Positions 8,294 through 16,957 of a DNA stretch of 62,434 nt are shown here, one piece after another. Under the pieces are notes generated by a model that was not told the DNA's origin, did no database searches, and saw nothing but the letters and a program-made list of their open reading frames with translations. The stretch lies in NCBI GenBank assembly GCA_023701135.1, contig JAMPXP010000024.1:1-62434 (forward strand). Reading direction: 5' to 3'. How positions within the stretch are numbered: position 1 is the stretch's first letter; each line of letters opens with the position of its first letter. The position numbers and the translations under genes were made by a program. Source of the DNA: Desulfobacula sp. (GTDB lineage: Bacteria > Desulfobacterota > Desulfobacteria > Desulfobacterales > Desulfobacteraceae).

Positions 8294-10768
8294 TTATGGA
8301 ACCGGGGTTGCCCCCCAGATATGGTCTGCGTATTCCTGAACTGCCCGGTCACTGGAAAATTTTCCCATATTGGCGGTATTCAGGATCGACATCCGTGTCC
8401 AAAGGCCTTGGTCCTTATACGTTGCTGCAACCCTTTCCTGGGTTAAGGCATAGCTTTCAAAATCCGCCAGCACCAGGTAATAGTCCCCTCCCTCCAGAAG
8501 GGAATGGACAATGGGCTGAAATAACCGGGGGGTCTCCGGAGAAAAATATCCGGAATCGATCATATCCATAATTTTTCGAATATCCGGGTTGCCTTCATAA
8601 TAATGCCTCGGATTATAACCTTCCCTCTTTTTTTGGACCACCTCATCGGCCGTGAGCCCGAAAATAAAGATATTCTCTTTGCCCACTTCCTCCAGGATTT
8701 CCACATTGGCGCCGTCCAGGGTTCCGACGGTCAGGGCCCCGTTCAGGGCGAATTTCATATTGCCCGTACCCGAGGCTTCCAATCCGGCAGTGGAGATCTG
8801 CTCGGAAACATCGGCGGCAGGGATGAGTTTTTCCGCCTGGGAAATGCAGTAATTGGGCAGAAAAATCACACTGAGTTTTCCCCTCACCAGGGGGTCCTTA
8901 TTAATGGTGTCGGAAACCGAGGTGATGAGTTTGATGATGAGTTTTGCCTGAACATAGGCCGGAGCCGACTTTCCGGCAAAGAAAAAACTGCGGCTGAAAT
9001 CGACGGTCCCCTTGTTTTCCCTTATCCGGTTATACAGATGGATCACATGGAAGATATTCAGCAGTTGACGCTTGTATTCATGCATGCGTTTGGCATGGAT
9101 ATCAAACAGGGCATTGGGGTTGACCCCCTTGCCGGTTTTTCTCAGGGTATACCGGGCCAGGCGTTTTTTATTCTCAAATTTCACCTTTTGCCATTTTTCC
9201 TGAAAAAGAGAATCCTGTGCATGGGGAATGAGGTTTTTCAGAAGAGACAGATCCGATACCCAGTCCGGACCGATGACGGAGGTAATAAGCTCTGAAAGTC
9301 CGGAATTGGACTGGTGCAGCCATCTTCTCGGGGTAATCCCGTTGGTGATGTTTCGAATTTTGCCGGGGTAGATCCGGTGAAACTCTTTAAAAAGGCTGGT
9401 TTTCAGAATATGGGAATGCAGGGCCGCCACCCCGTTGACCGAATGGCTGCCGATAATGGCCAGATGGGCCATCCGTATCCTCTTTGTATCTCCTTCCTGG
9501 ATAATGGACAGCCTTTCGCACAGGTCCGGGTCGCCGGGGTGGTTTTTTTTCAGGTCCTCCAGAAATCGCCGGTTGATTTCATAAATGATGTCCATATGAC
9601 GCGGCAAAAGCCTGCCCAATAAGGATACGGGCCAGGTTTCCAGGGCCTCGGGCAGGACGGTATGATTGGTATAGGCAAAGGTTTTTCCGCAGATGGACCA
9701 GGCCTCATACCAGGAAAGCCCATGCTCGTCCATTAAAAGCCGCATGAGTTCGGGAACGGCAATGGTGGGATGGGTATCGTTCAACTGGATGGCGGCCCAG
9801 TCGGAAAAGGCGTCAAAGGACTGGTATTCCTTCCTGTATTGGAAAATAATATCCTGGAGGGTGGCTGATACGAAAAAATACTGCTGCTTGAGCCTCAGTT
9901 CTTTTCCCTTTTCGCTTTCATCACTGGGGTAAAGCACCTTGGAAATGGACTCGCTCAAGACCTTGTCTTCGGCAGCCCGGATATAGTCGCCGCGGTTAAA
10001 GAAGTCCAGATCGAATTCCCGGCTGGATGTGGCCGTCCAAAGCCGCATATTGGTGACAAATTCATCCCCGATCCCGGGGATCATCATATCACAGGCCAGG
10101 GCCATGACTTCCTGGGTATCCACCAGGCGGAACCGCTGATTTCCCAGGATATCGGTATAGGCCTCGGACCGGCCGTAGAATCCAACCTTGTAAATATTTT
10201 CAAACCGCATGATTTCCCAGGGATTGCCCCGGCGCATCCAATTGTCGCTTTTTTCCTGCTGATACCCGTCTTTCAACACCTGGTAAAAAATACCAAAATC
10301 ATAGCGGATCCCATACCCGTATCCCGGGAGTCTCAACCGGGCAATGGAATCCATATAACAGGAGGCAAGACGCCCAAGGCCGCCGTTGCCGAGCCCCGGG
10401 TCCCATTCCTCTTCTTCAATGGCATCCAGATCAAATCCGAAATCTGAAAGAACCTGACGGGTAACCGCCTCAAGATCCAGGGAAACAATATAATTTTTTA
10501 GAAACCGGCCGGGTAAGAATTCAAGGGAAAGATAAAAAATCCGTTTGGACAGGTTATCCCGGCAGGCTTTCTGGGTTTTGATCCAGCGATTGATCAGCCT
10601 GTTTTTCAGGCTGAAGGCAAGCCCCATATAACAGGTATACCGGTTCATGTCTTCGGGATCAAGGCCGAGGTTGAACCGGATATTATAAAAAATTTCCTGC
10701 TTCAGCCTGTCGGTTTCAGAGCCCGAGCATTCGTTGCTTTCGCCGGGAACATGATTTTGATCCAACAT
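8294..10768 (-). CDS. glgP: Glycogen/starch phosphorylase
   Basis: It releases glucose-1-phosphate from alpha-1,4-glucans. The 824 aa are full length for the bacterial/eukaryotic (GT35) type. The N-terminal RIFYLSLEFLPGRFLKNYI and EEEWDPGLGNGGLGRLASCY are hallmark phosphorylase segments. The pyridoxal-phosphate lysine motif EASGTGNMKFALNGA is in the C-terminal half, and GVAALHSHILK is also conserved. GGAGGG precedes the ATG. It lies 21 bases after the aldolase gene on the same strand, which suggests a glycogen/glycolysis operon with the HDOD gene downstream. Confidence 0.95.
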   Translation of the reverse strand: MLDQNHVPGESNECSGSETDRLKQEIFYNIRFNLGLDPEDMNRYTCYMGLAFSLKNRLINRWIKTQKACRDNLSKRIFYLSLEFLPGRFLKNYIVSLDLEAVTRQVLSDFGFDLDAIEEEEWDPGLGNGGLGRLASCYMDSIARLRLPGYGYGIRYDFGIFYQVLKDGYQQEKSDNWMRRGNPWEIMRFENIYKVGFYGRSEAYTDILGNQRFRLVDTQEVMALACDMMIPGIGDEFVTNMRLWTATSSREFDLDFFNRGDYIRAAEDKVLSESISKVLYPSDESEKGKELRLKQQYFFVSATLQDIIFQYRKEYQSFDAFSDWAAIQLNDTHPTIAVPELMRLLMDEHGLSWYEAWSICGKTFAYTNHTVLPEALETWPVSLLGRLLPRHMDIIYEINRRFLEDLKKNHPGDPDLCERLSIIQEGDTKRIRMAHLAIIGSHSVNGVAALHSHILKTSLFKEFHRIYPGKIRNITNGITPRRWLHQSNSGLSELITSVIGPDWVSDLSLLKNLIPHAQDSLFQEKWQKVKFENKKRLARYTLRKTGKGVNPNALFDIHAKRMHEYKRQLLNIFHVIHLYNRIRENKGTVDFSRSFFFAGKSAPAYVQAKLIIKLITSVSDTINKDPLVRGKLSVIFLPNYCISQAEKLIPAADVSEQISTAGLEASGTGNMKFALNGALTVGTLDGANVEILEEVGKENIFIFGLTADEVVQKKREGYNPRHYYEGNPDIRKIMDMIDSGYFSPETPRLFQPIVHSLLEGGDYYLVLADFESYALTQERVAATYKDQGLWTRMSILNTANMGKFSSDRAVQEYADHIWGATPVP

Positions 10769-10789
10769 AAAACCCTCCAGATTATGGGG

Positions 10790-11782
10790 TTAGGCCTTGC
10801 CGGCCGAGCCCAGGACATGATTGATTTTGTGCATATAAAGCCTTTTCAGGGAATCCCGGGCCGGTCCCAGGTATTTCCTGGGATCAAATTCCCCGGGAGA
10901 TTCAAAAAACACTTTCCGGATGGCCGCCGTCATGGCCAGCCTTCCGTCGGAATCAATATTGATCTTGCCGACGGAAAGGGCCGCCGCTTTTCTGAGCTGA
11001 TCCTCGGGAATGCCGATGGCGTTTTCGAGTTTCCCGCCATATTGATTAATGGTTTCCACCTCTTCCCCGGGAACGGAAGAAGAGCCGTGGAGAACAATAG
11101 GAAATCCTTTCAGGCGCTTTTCAACCTCTTTCAGGATATCAAACCGCAACGGAGGCGGCACCAGTATCCCTTTTTCATTCCGGGTGCACTGTCCGGGGGT
11201 AAATTTATTGGCCCCGTGGGAGGTGCCGATGGATATGGCCAGGGAATCCACCCCGGTCCGTTTGACAAAATCCTCCACCTCCTCGGGTTTTGTATAACTG
11301 GATGTTTCAGAACTGACCTCATCTTCAACCCCGGCCAGAACCCCCAGCTCCCCTTCCACCGTCACATCGTGCCCATGGGCGAATTCAACCACCCGGGCCG
11401 TCAGTTCAATATTGTCTTCATAGGAATGGTGGGAACCGTCAATCATGACCGAAGAAAATCCCATGTCGATACAGTTTTGGCACAGCTCAAAGGTGTCCCC
11501 GTGATCCAGGTGAAGCGCGATGGGGATGTCATAGCCCAGCTCCTTGGCATAGGCCACGGCGCCCTGGGCCATATATCTCAAAAGGGTCTGATTGGCATAT
11601 TTTCTGGCGCCGGAAGACACCTGGAGAATCACCGGGGATTTTGTTTCCACACAGGCCTGGATGATGGCCTGAAGCTGTTCCATATTGTTGAAATTATAAG
11701 CAGGGACTGCATAACCGCCTGTTGCGGCCTTTTGGAGCATGTCACGGGTGTTGACAAGCCCGATATCCTTATAGCTGATCAT
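10790..11782 (-). CDS. fba: Class II fructose-bisphosphate aldolase
   Basis: This zinc-dependent enzyme cleaves fructose-1,6-bisphosphate or condenses the triose phosphates, 330 aa. The class II signature includes AVPAYNFNNMEQ at the start, the metal-binding HLDHGDT, VMIDGSHHSYEDNI, the catalytic acidic run VEGELGVLAGVED and the phosphate-binding VLHGSSSVP. The ATG at 11782 is preceded by AAAGGGG. It is first of the leftward fba-glgP-HDOD row. Upstream, 11783-12067 (285 bases) holds no gene that I can support and probably carries divergent promoters. Confidence 0.95.
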   Translation of the reverse strand: MISYKDIGLVNTRDMLQKAATGGYAVPAYNFNNMEQLQAIIQACVETKSPVILQVSSGARKYANQTLLRYMAQGAVAYAKELGYDIPIALHLDHGDTFELCQNCIDMGFSSVMIDGSHHSYEDNIELTARVVEFAHGHDVTVEGELGVLAGVEDEVSSETSSYTKPEEVEDFVKRTGVDSLAISIGTSHGANKFTPGQCTRNEKGILVPPPLRFDILKEVEKRLKGFPIVLHGSSSVPGEEVETINQYGGKLENAIGIPEDQLRKAAALSVGKINIDSDGRLAMTAAIRKVFFESPGEFDPRKYLGPARDSLKRLYMHKINHVLGSAGKA

Positions 11783-12067
11783 GATTTTTCCCCTTTACTG
11801 AATAATGATGGACCCACGGCTGGTTGATCTTTCTTAAAGCCTCAACCGTCTGATAGTATGATTCACCCAAAGATAGTCGAGTTTACATCATCTGATATTG
11901 CAAAACAATTAAATTTTAGGGAAACCATGGAAATTAAAATCAAGATACAAAAGAAATTTCCTTTGTTGAACAGGATTGAAAATTCGTGGAAAGGTGTTAC
12001 CCTAGTGGCATTGGATTTTATGTGCAGAACCGGATAAAAACCATGCATCCAGACAAAGGAGAAAACC

Positions 12068-12436
12068 ATGGAAGAAAAAAAAGACCTGCTGATCAAAAAT
12101 ATCCCCTTTTCCGCTCCCGTGGATATTGTCGAACTGGTGGACTATGAAGAAGGACGGGTGGTCAGTCGGACCCTTTGTGCAAAACCCCAGGTCAATATCA
12201 CCCTTTTTGCCTTTGATAAAGACGAGGAGGTCAGCGCCCATACCTCTCCCGGAGATGCCATGGTCCAGGTCCTGGACGGAGAGGCCTTGATTAACATAGA
12301 TGGGGAAAAGATCACGGCAAAAAAAGGGCAGGTTGTTGTCATGCCGGCCAATGTGCCCCATTCCGTAACGGCTTCCACCCGGTTTAAGATGCTCCTGACC
12401 GTCGTCAAACAGGCCGTGGGCATCAAAGGACTCTAA
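12068..12436 (+). CDS. Cupin-domain protein
   Basis: This small single-cupin protein has 122 aa. The two cupin motifs are visible (EEVSAHTSPGDAMVQVLDGE; KGQVVVMPANVPHSV). The first motif lacks the full metal-binding His-x-His set (only one His), while the second keeps its His. It may bind metal weakly or act as a ligand-binding cupin. AAAGGAG lies seven bases before the ATG. It is monocistronic, and its last codons overlap the convergent membrane protein gene by 14 bases. No substrate can be inferred. Confidence 0.85.
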   Translation: MEEKKDLLIKNIPFSAPVDIVELVDYEEGRVVSRTLCAKPQVNITLFAFDKDEEVSAHTSPGDAMVQVLDGEALINIDGEKITAKKGQVVVMPANVPHSVTASTRFKMLLTVVKQAVGIKGL

Positions 12437-12689
12437 CCGGATGAACAAAAGGGGAATAATTCTCTTTTTTACCGGATTTCCCGTTAAAACAGAAGCCGGT
12501 CCTTGTTTTTGATGTGAGCTGAACGGTCTGTCTTGCCAATAGAAGACTTGCGGCTGCAAACAAAAGGAGGCCGATCCCGTTGACCCAGGGCATGACATCA
12601 TTATCACTGCCGGAAATCAATAATCCTGCCACCCAGAAGAATGCCTTAATACCGATCCATAATTTTTCACGCCTGTTCATTTGTTGCAT
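12423..12689 (-). CDS. Small two-helix membrane protein, unknown function
   Basis: From the ATG at 12689 the protein has 88 aa with two hydrophobic helices (about 9-28 and 37-55, ISGSDNDVMPWVNG between) and a basic tail. AAAGGA at 12702-12697, seven bases upstream, favours this start over an in-frame ATG 33 bases further up. I do not recognise a family. It shares 14 bases tail-to-tail with the cupin gene. Confidence 0.55.
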   Translation of the reverse strand: MQQMNRREKLWIGIKAFFWVAGLLISGSDNDVMPWVNGIGLLLFAAASLLLARQTVQLTSKTRTGFCFNGKSGKKENYSPFVHPVRVL

Positions 12690-12757
12690 TTTATTTTCCT
12701 TTAATTTTAATAATTTCATCATGTGTTGAAAAAATGAAACAGTAGAATTAAAAAAAA

Positions 12758-13441
12758 CTACCGGTATTCCCGGCAGCTCCAGATGACCTTACCGATTATC
12801 CTGAGTTTTTCAGCCTCTTCCCTTTCTAAAAAAATAGGTTCATAGGCCTTGTTATCGCTGCAAAGCACCAATTTATTCGGATGCTTTTCCAGTCTTTTGA
12901 CCAGGATGGTGTCTTCCACGCCCACAGCATAGATAGCCCCGGCAATAATATTTTTCTGGGACTGATCAATCAGGACCGTATCCCCTTCTTTAATCACCGG
13001 CTCCATGCTCTGGCCGAAAACCTCCATGGCCACCATATGTTCGGCGGATCCCTTGCGGGAAAGCCAACTGGCCTGGAAAGACAGATACTGGGTCACGGTT
13101 TCCCCGCACTCAAAGGACCCGGTTCCGGCGGACAGCCTTGCCGCCACCTTGGGGATATTCCGGAAGGCCGGTTCCCGGTCCGGGTCTGAATGGACAAAAA
13201 CATTGCCTATACCGGTTTCCACCCATCCGGGATTGAGCCCGTATTTCCGGTACAGTTTGACGATCCATTTGTCCGGAATCTTATTGTTGTTCCGGGCATG
13301 GGTGATCCCGGAACGGTTGATCTCAAGCTCCCGGGCAAGCTCTGACGGGGAATCGACCCCCACGGCCTCAAGAATCCGTTTTAAAAAATCATCTATTTTA
13401 TTCAAATTTCCGTTACTCCTTTTTCTTCTATTCTCAACCAT
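12758..13441 (-). CDS. CI/LexA-type repressor with S24 peptidase domain
   Basis: The N-terminal helix-turn-helix (SPSELARELEINRSGITHAR, about 31-50) is of the phage CI type. The C-terminal S24 domain has the catalytic serine in FGQSMEP and the lysine in TILVKRLEK (about residues 145 and 182 from this ATG). An Ala-Gly pair in RLSAGTGSF between the domains fits a RecA-stimulated self-cleavage site. This suggests a damage-responsive repressor, 227 aa. GTG 13450 is an alternative start; neither has a clear Shine-Dalgarno. No phage genes lie nearby, so it is either a domesticated prophage regulator or a cellular stress regulator. Confidence 0.85.
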   Translation of the reverse strand: MVENRRKRSNGNLNKIDDFLKRILEAVGVDSPSELARELEINRSGITHARNNNKIPDKWIVKLYRKYGLNPGWVETGIGNVFVHSDPDREPAFRNIPKVAARLSAGTGSFECGETVTQYLSFQASWLSRKGSAEHMVAMEVFGQSMEPVIKEGDTVLIDQSQKNIIAGAIYAVGVEDTILVKRLEKHPNKLVLCSDNKAYEPIFLEREEAEKLRIIGKVIWSCREYR

Positions 13442-13542
13442 GTTTTTCACAGTTGATGAAAAAAAGCAACAAAAATCTGCAAATAAAATTTATTTAAATT
13501 GAGGCCTGCCCAAACGCCATAAAAAAACAGGCCCCCGGCCCT

Positions 13543-14808
13543 TCACACCCCGAATCCGAAAATGTGCCCCAGCCGGATCAGAGGGAATTTGCCGGGATTT
13601 CTCGTCCGGGAAAGGGTTTTCCAATTATGCTTCATCAGGTTGATATCTTCCTTTTTCCACATGGCTGAAATCAACAGCCCGATGATATCGGCATATTTGC
13701 CGATGGCCTGCCCGCCGATGACCCTGCCGTCCAGGAGGATCACCCTCAGATAATCCTTTCCGTTTTCTTTTTCAATGACCTCTGTTTTTCCCAGGAGGCA
13801 TTCGGTTCCCCGAATGGTTTTTCCAAAGGTAGCGGCATGGGTTGAAAAAAAATGGGCCCGGGCAAAGGCGTGGGCGCCCTGGTAATTTTTATTTTTTCCC
13901 AGGATATTTTCCGCGACGATCCGCCCCTGTTCGATCGCATTGTGTTTCAACTGAAACATGGCGGTCTCGCCCGTACAGGCATCTATGGTTTCCACGCAGT
14001 CACCGCAGGCATATATGCCGGGGACACTGGTTTCCATTCTCCGGTTCACCTGGATGCCGCGGCTGGTATCAATGCCGGCGGTCTTGGCCAGGGCCGTGCC
14101 GGGAACCACTCCGGTGGCCACCACCACGGTGTCACAGGCGATTTCCCGTTTATCGGTGATAACTCCCGTGACCCCATGGGTGCCTTTGATCCGGAGAACC
14201 TTTTCACCGGTGCAGACATGGATTCCGTATTCCCGGAGGGCTTCACCCAGCCGTTGGCCCGTGGGCTCATCAAACAAAGCCGGCAGTATCCAGTTGAGGA
14301 CTTCGATGACATAGACCTCGTATCCTTTTCTCTTCAAGGCTTCCGCCACCTCGATGCCGATGGCGCCGGACCCGATCACCACGGCCCGGGTCCCTTTATG
14401 TGCATGGAGCTTTTCAGCCTCGGGCAATTGCTTGCAACTGAACACCCCGGGATTGTTGATTCCCTCTATGGGCGGAATGAACAGACTGCCGCCGTGGGCC
14501 AGCACCAGTCTGTCATAGCCGATCTCCAGCCCCTTGTCCGTCGTGACGGTCCCGGCCTCGGGATCAATGGAGACCACCCGGTTGTTCAGAACCAGCTCGA
14601 TATTATGCCGGATATAATCTTCCGGCGCCTTTCTGAAAATGTCTTTTTTTTCCGCTTCTCCGCCAAGTAAATAGGGAAGCGAACACGGATCATATTCCGG
14701 CACGCCCTCGGCGGAGATGATGCATATATGAAGGTCCGGGCGTTGCCCTCTCAGGGTAAACGCCACCTGATTTCCCGCGATTCCATTCCCGATAATCACA
14801 ATTTTCAT
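13543..14808 (-). CDS. FAD-dependent pyridine nucleotide oxidoreductase, AorC-like
   Basis: This 421-residue two-dinucleotide-domain flavoprotein has FAD-binding GNGIAGNQVA at the N-terminus, NAD(P)-binding VIGSGAIGIEVAEAL near 147-161, and the second FAD motif in GIYACGDCVE. A conserved Cys in the CSLPY segment corresponds to the redox or peroxidatic Cys position of the NADH oxidase/CoA-disulfide reductase family. It lies 60 bases after a polyferredoxin gene. The pair matches the AorC (FAD, NAD-reducing) and AorA (ferredoxin) partners of tungsten aldehyde oxidoreductases, which I infer from context and size. The catalytic subunit is not adjacent. It could also be a stand-alone NADH:ferredoxin-type reductase. 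Confidence 0.8.
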   Translation of the reverse strand: MKIVIIGNGIAGNQVAFTLRGQRPDLHICIISAEGVPEYDPCSLPYLLGGEAEKKDIFRKAPEDYIRHNIELVLNNRVVSIDPEAGTVTTDKGLEIGYDRLVLAHGGSLFIPPIEGINNPGVFSCKQLPEAEKLHAHKGTRAVVIGSGAIGIEVAEALKRKGYEVYVIEVLNWILPALFDEPTGQRLGEALREYGIHVCTGEKVLRIKGTHGVTGVITDKREIACDTVVVATGVVPGTALAKTAGIDTSRGIQVNRRMETSVPGIYACGDCVETIDACTGETAMFQLKHNAIEQGRIVAENILGKNKNYQGAHAFARAHFFSTHAATFGKTIRGTECLLGKTEVIEKENGKDYLRVILLDGRVIGGQAIGKYADIIGLLISAMWKKEDINLMKHNWKTLSRTRNPGKFPLIRLGHIFGFGV

Positions 14809-14868
14809 GACACCTGCTTATTTGCTAGTGGGTTGTGATCCGTCCCGGCAAAGCCGTCCCGGATCCTG

Positions 14869-15357
14869 TCAAAAACACATCCGTTTAAAGCAAAGGGCCT
14901 GCCGCCTTGCCGTCTCCATCACCAGGGTATCGTTTTGCCACACCGTCAGCGCCCCCTGTGATCCACAAGCATTGACACACCACGGCCCCGACTCATCATC
15001 CTCACACATATCACAGGTCATGGTTCGACCCGTATGGGGATTTTCCGCAGGACTGGCAACGGGGCAGATATACACACAGGCCCTGCACCCGATACAGACC
15101 GCGTCGTCCGTTACAACAGATCCGTTGGCCGTTCTTTTCCGGGCGTTCATGGGGCAGACGTTCATACAGGGGGCGTCTGCACAGGCCATACAGACCACAG
15201 GCATATTCAGGCCCTGCTCCCTGAATTCAAGAATTTTAATTCTGGAAAGCCGGGGGTCGATGCTGCCGTGATGTTTCATGGCGCATGCCAGCGTGCACCG
15301 GTGGCATGCAGTACATTTTTCCGGGTCTATCTTTAATTGTTCGCGCCGTGTTTCCAT
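14869..15357 (-). CDS. Polyferredoxin (four [4Fe-4S]), AorA/HycB-like
   Basis: This 162-residue electron-transfer subunit has four cysteine groups: CTACHRCTLAC near the start, CMACADAPCMNVCP, CIGCRACVYICP and CDMCEDDESGPWCVNAC. The pattern is that of DmsB/HycB/AorA-type small subunits, which shuttle electrons between a large catalytic subunit and a flavoprotein or quinone enzyme. It has no signal peptide, so it is cytoplasmic. It is first of a two-gene leftward operon with the FAD oxidoreductase. Paralogues of the same layout occur at 22548-23036 and 26621-27130. Confidence 0.88.
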   Translation of the reverse strand: METRREQLKIDPEKCTACHRCTLACAMKHHGSIDPRLSRIKILEFREQGLNMPVVCMACADAPCMNVCPMNARKRTANGSVVTDDAVCIGCRACVYICPVASPAENPHTGRTMTCDMCEDDESGPWCVNACGSQGALTVWQNDTLVMETARRQALCFKRMCF

Positions 15358-15395
15358 AGTGACCTACCCTTATCATTCATTCTCAGCCAAAATAA

Positions 15396-15409
15396 TTCAT
15401 CATACTGAA
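15396..15409. promoter_or_regulatory. Possible IclR-type operator copy upstream of the polyferredoxin gene
   Basis: TTCATCATACTGAA matches 11 of 14 bases of the palindrome TTCACTATAGTGAA found upstream of the AOR operon (24275-24288). It lies 39-52 bases ahead of the polyferredoxin start. The match is imperfect. Confidence 0.3.
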
Positions 15410-15443
15410 TTTTTCAGTTTTTACATATAGCTAAAATTTTCCG

Positions 15444-15457
15444 TTGAGTCAACTCAA
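15444..15457. promoter_or_regulatory. Inverted repeat TTGAGT-CA-ACTCAA
   Basis: Perfect 6-bp arms with a 2-bp spacer lie in the 343-base gap between the polyferredoxin and MoaD-like genes. Size and symmetry fit an operator for a dimeric regulator, but no regulator is assigned. The rest of 15358-15700 is AT-rich and holds only a possible 33-codon ORF. Confidence 0.35.
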
Positions 15458-15461
15458 TATT

Positions 15462-15563
15462 TCAAACTCGGCCATTAGCGTTTAAAAGATCGGCCATGGG
15501 AGGGCTGTCCATGCGTTGGAAGATGCTCTTTAAATGTTCATCATAATGAACCGATTTGACCAT
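15462..15563 (-). CDS. Possible 33-residue ORF (leader or gene remnant)
   Basis: The ATG at 15563 has GTGGAG ten bases upstream. The frame encodes MVKSVHYDEHLKSIFQRMDS and thirteen more residues, then stops. The composition looks coding, but no family is recognised. It precedes the polyferredoxin gene by 104 bases on the same strand and may be a leader peptide or a truncated gene. Confidence 0.27.
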   Translation of the reverse strand: MVKSVHYDEHLKSIFQRMDSPPMADLLNANGRV

Positions 15564-15700
15564 AAAATTCCATCTCCACTCCCTTTTTTAACAAAAAGCA
15601 TTGTGTTCGGGATAAAAATGCTTTAGGTAAAAACATGGGGAGACCCTGTTAACACATAAAAAAAACCGGCAACAATAAAAATTGATTCGGAACTAAGCAA

Positions 15701-15973
15701 ATGAGCGTTAATTTACATATCCACATGACCCACCGCCAGCATACCAATGGACTGAAAACCGTGGAGGCCGAGGGGAAAACCATCGGCGAAGCATTGATCC
15801 ATCTGGCTGCCCAATATCCGGGAATGAAAAAGGAGCTGTTCGATAAAAAAGGAGAACTGCGCCATTATATTGAAATTTACCTGAACAATGTCAGCGCCTT
15901 TCCGGAGGAATTGAAAAAACCGGTCAAAGACGGGGATGAGATCCAGATTATCACCTTTCTGGCCGGCGGCTGA
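15701..15973 (+). CDS. MoaD/ThiS-family sulfur-carrier protein
   Basis: This 90-residue ubiquitin-like protein ends in Gly-Gly (ITFLAGG), the site that is adenylated and thiocarboxylated when sulfur is delivered to molybdopterin or thiamine. EIYLNNVSAF and VKDGDEIQII are typical of tungsten/archaeal-type MoaD. Its position beside the AorA/AorC-like genes suggests tungstopterin synthesis for an aldehyde oxidoreductase. It is divergent from those genes and monocistronic. Confidence 0.85.
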   Translation: MSVNLHIHMTHRQHTNGLKTVEAEGKTIGEALIHLAAQYPGMKKELFDKKGELRHYIEIYLNNVSAFPEELKKPVKDGDEIQIITFLAGG

Positions 15974-16043
15974 TTTTTGTCCGGCCCTTTGACCGGGGCC
16001 TGCCTCCGGAAACCCGGGATAACCGTTATCAGCACAGCCATTG

Positions 16044-16384
16044 TCACGCCAGCCGTGTATGCTGCTACCAGGCGATGGTGGTGCCCTTGCAATTTCCGGT
16101 GTGTCCCAGGGAGTCGGTTGAATAAATCCGTGATGGGCCCCCGCCTCTCTAAGATATCAAAAATGCCAGGGGAATTTTGGCTTCAGATCCCGGATCATTT
16201 TAATGGTATCCAGGTTCATTTGACGGCTTTATCACCCACCGTTCCCATGAATCCTTTGTCCTTTGCCACATCACAGAAGCTGCATCCCTTCTGGAAGATG
16301 GCCACACTTTTTGGATCTGTCCCATCTTTAAGATCTGCAGGATAATCTATCTGTATTTTTCTTTCTTTTGCCGTATGGGATAAG
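16044..16384 (-). pseudogene. Decayed, internally deleted copy of the radical-SAM-like gene at 17084-18490
   Basis: The segment aligns base for base with three separate parts of the downstream gene: about 17084-17125 (GTATGCTGC.ACCAGGCGATG), 17277-17418 (TCCGGTGTGTCCCAGG through GGTATCCAGGTTCATTTGACGG) and 17711-17874 (CCCATGAATCCTTTGTCC through TTTTGCCG). Two internal blocks (about 150 and 290 bp) are missing. The second junction lies at ATTTGACGG, a sequence present at both edges in the intact copy. There are no long open frames. The 5' third of the gene is absent and is replaced by the toxin-antitoxin pair. Confidence 0.85.
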
Positions 16385-16389
16385 ATGCA

Positions 16390-16746
16390 CTAATCCCGCA
16401 GAAGTTCAACAGGAATATCCATGGCAGCCGCCAGCTTTTCAAGGGTGGCGGACCTGTTCGGGTTCTCTGCCCGCTCCATCTGGGACAGGGCGGCCTGGGT
16501 TATCCCGGCTTTTTTTGCAACTTCTCTTTGCTTTTTGCCCAGATAAATCCGCCATGCTTTAACAAGATTATATCCTTTTTTGATCACAAGCCCCACAACT
16601 TCATGGGGAACAGCATCGTCCTCTTTATACTCCGGGAAGGCTGACAGAAAATCATTGTACGGGATCACGGCAAAAGCAGGAACCCCGTCCTGTTCCAATA
16701 TTTGAACATTAATAGGTGGTTTCATTTCTTTTCTTGACCTCTTCAA
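16390..16746 (-). CDS. XRE-family antitoxin (HigA/RelB-like)
   Basis: This 118-residue protein has a C-terminal Cro/CI helix-turn-helix (GKKQREVAKKAGITQAALSQ, about 68-87) and an N-terminal region that probably wraps the toxin. Its gene overlaps the upstream toxin gene by 38 bases, the toxin-first order of HigBA/RelE-XRE modules. It neutralises the toxin and probably represses the shared promoter. Confidence 0.85.
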   Translation of the reverse strand: MKRSRKEMKPPINVQILEQDGVPAFAVIPYNDFLSAFPEYKEDDAVPHEVVGLVIKKGYNLVKAWRIYLGKKQREVAKKAGITQAALSQMERAENPNRSATLEKLAAAMDIPVELLRD

Positions 16747-16957
16747 TACAAATAATATTTAAATCAGCAGTAAAAAAAACTCTCCAGTTTCCAACCCTCA
16801 ATCTGTACTCTTCTCTATCCACAAGTTTTTTCGCATTCCGGCAATCCGGAAAATGTCTTAAACTATCAACAGCATCGTATATTCTGTTCCGGGTCTGGAT
16901 ATTTTTTATTTTCCTGAGTTGTTTGAGTGCCTTTTTCTGCCACTTGATCTGATTCAT
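16709..16957 (-). CDS. RelE/ParE-family toxin
   Basis: This 82-residue basic protein has the RelE fold pattern: KWQKKALKQLRKIKN helix, then the strand core EEYRLRVGNWRVFFTADLN. Family members are ribosome-dependent mRNA endonucleases or gyrase poisons; the C-terminal catalytic residues cannot be settled by eye. It is first in the toxin-antitoxin pair. The ATG at 16957 has no Shine-Dalgarno and lies inside an inverted repeat. Confidence 0.83.
   Translation of the reverse strand: MNQIKWQKKALKQLRKIKNIQTRNRIYDAVDSLRHFPDCRNAKKLVDREEYRLRVGNWRVFFTADLNIICIEEVKKRNETTY

Noticed and set aside
12758-13441. Prophage at the CI-like repressor
   Set aside because: No integrase, Cro, structural or replication genes lie within several kilobases on either side.
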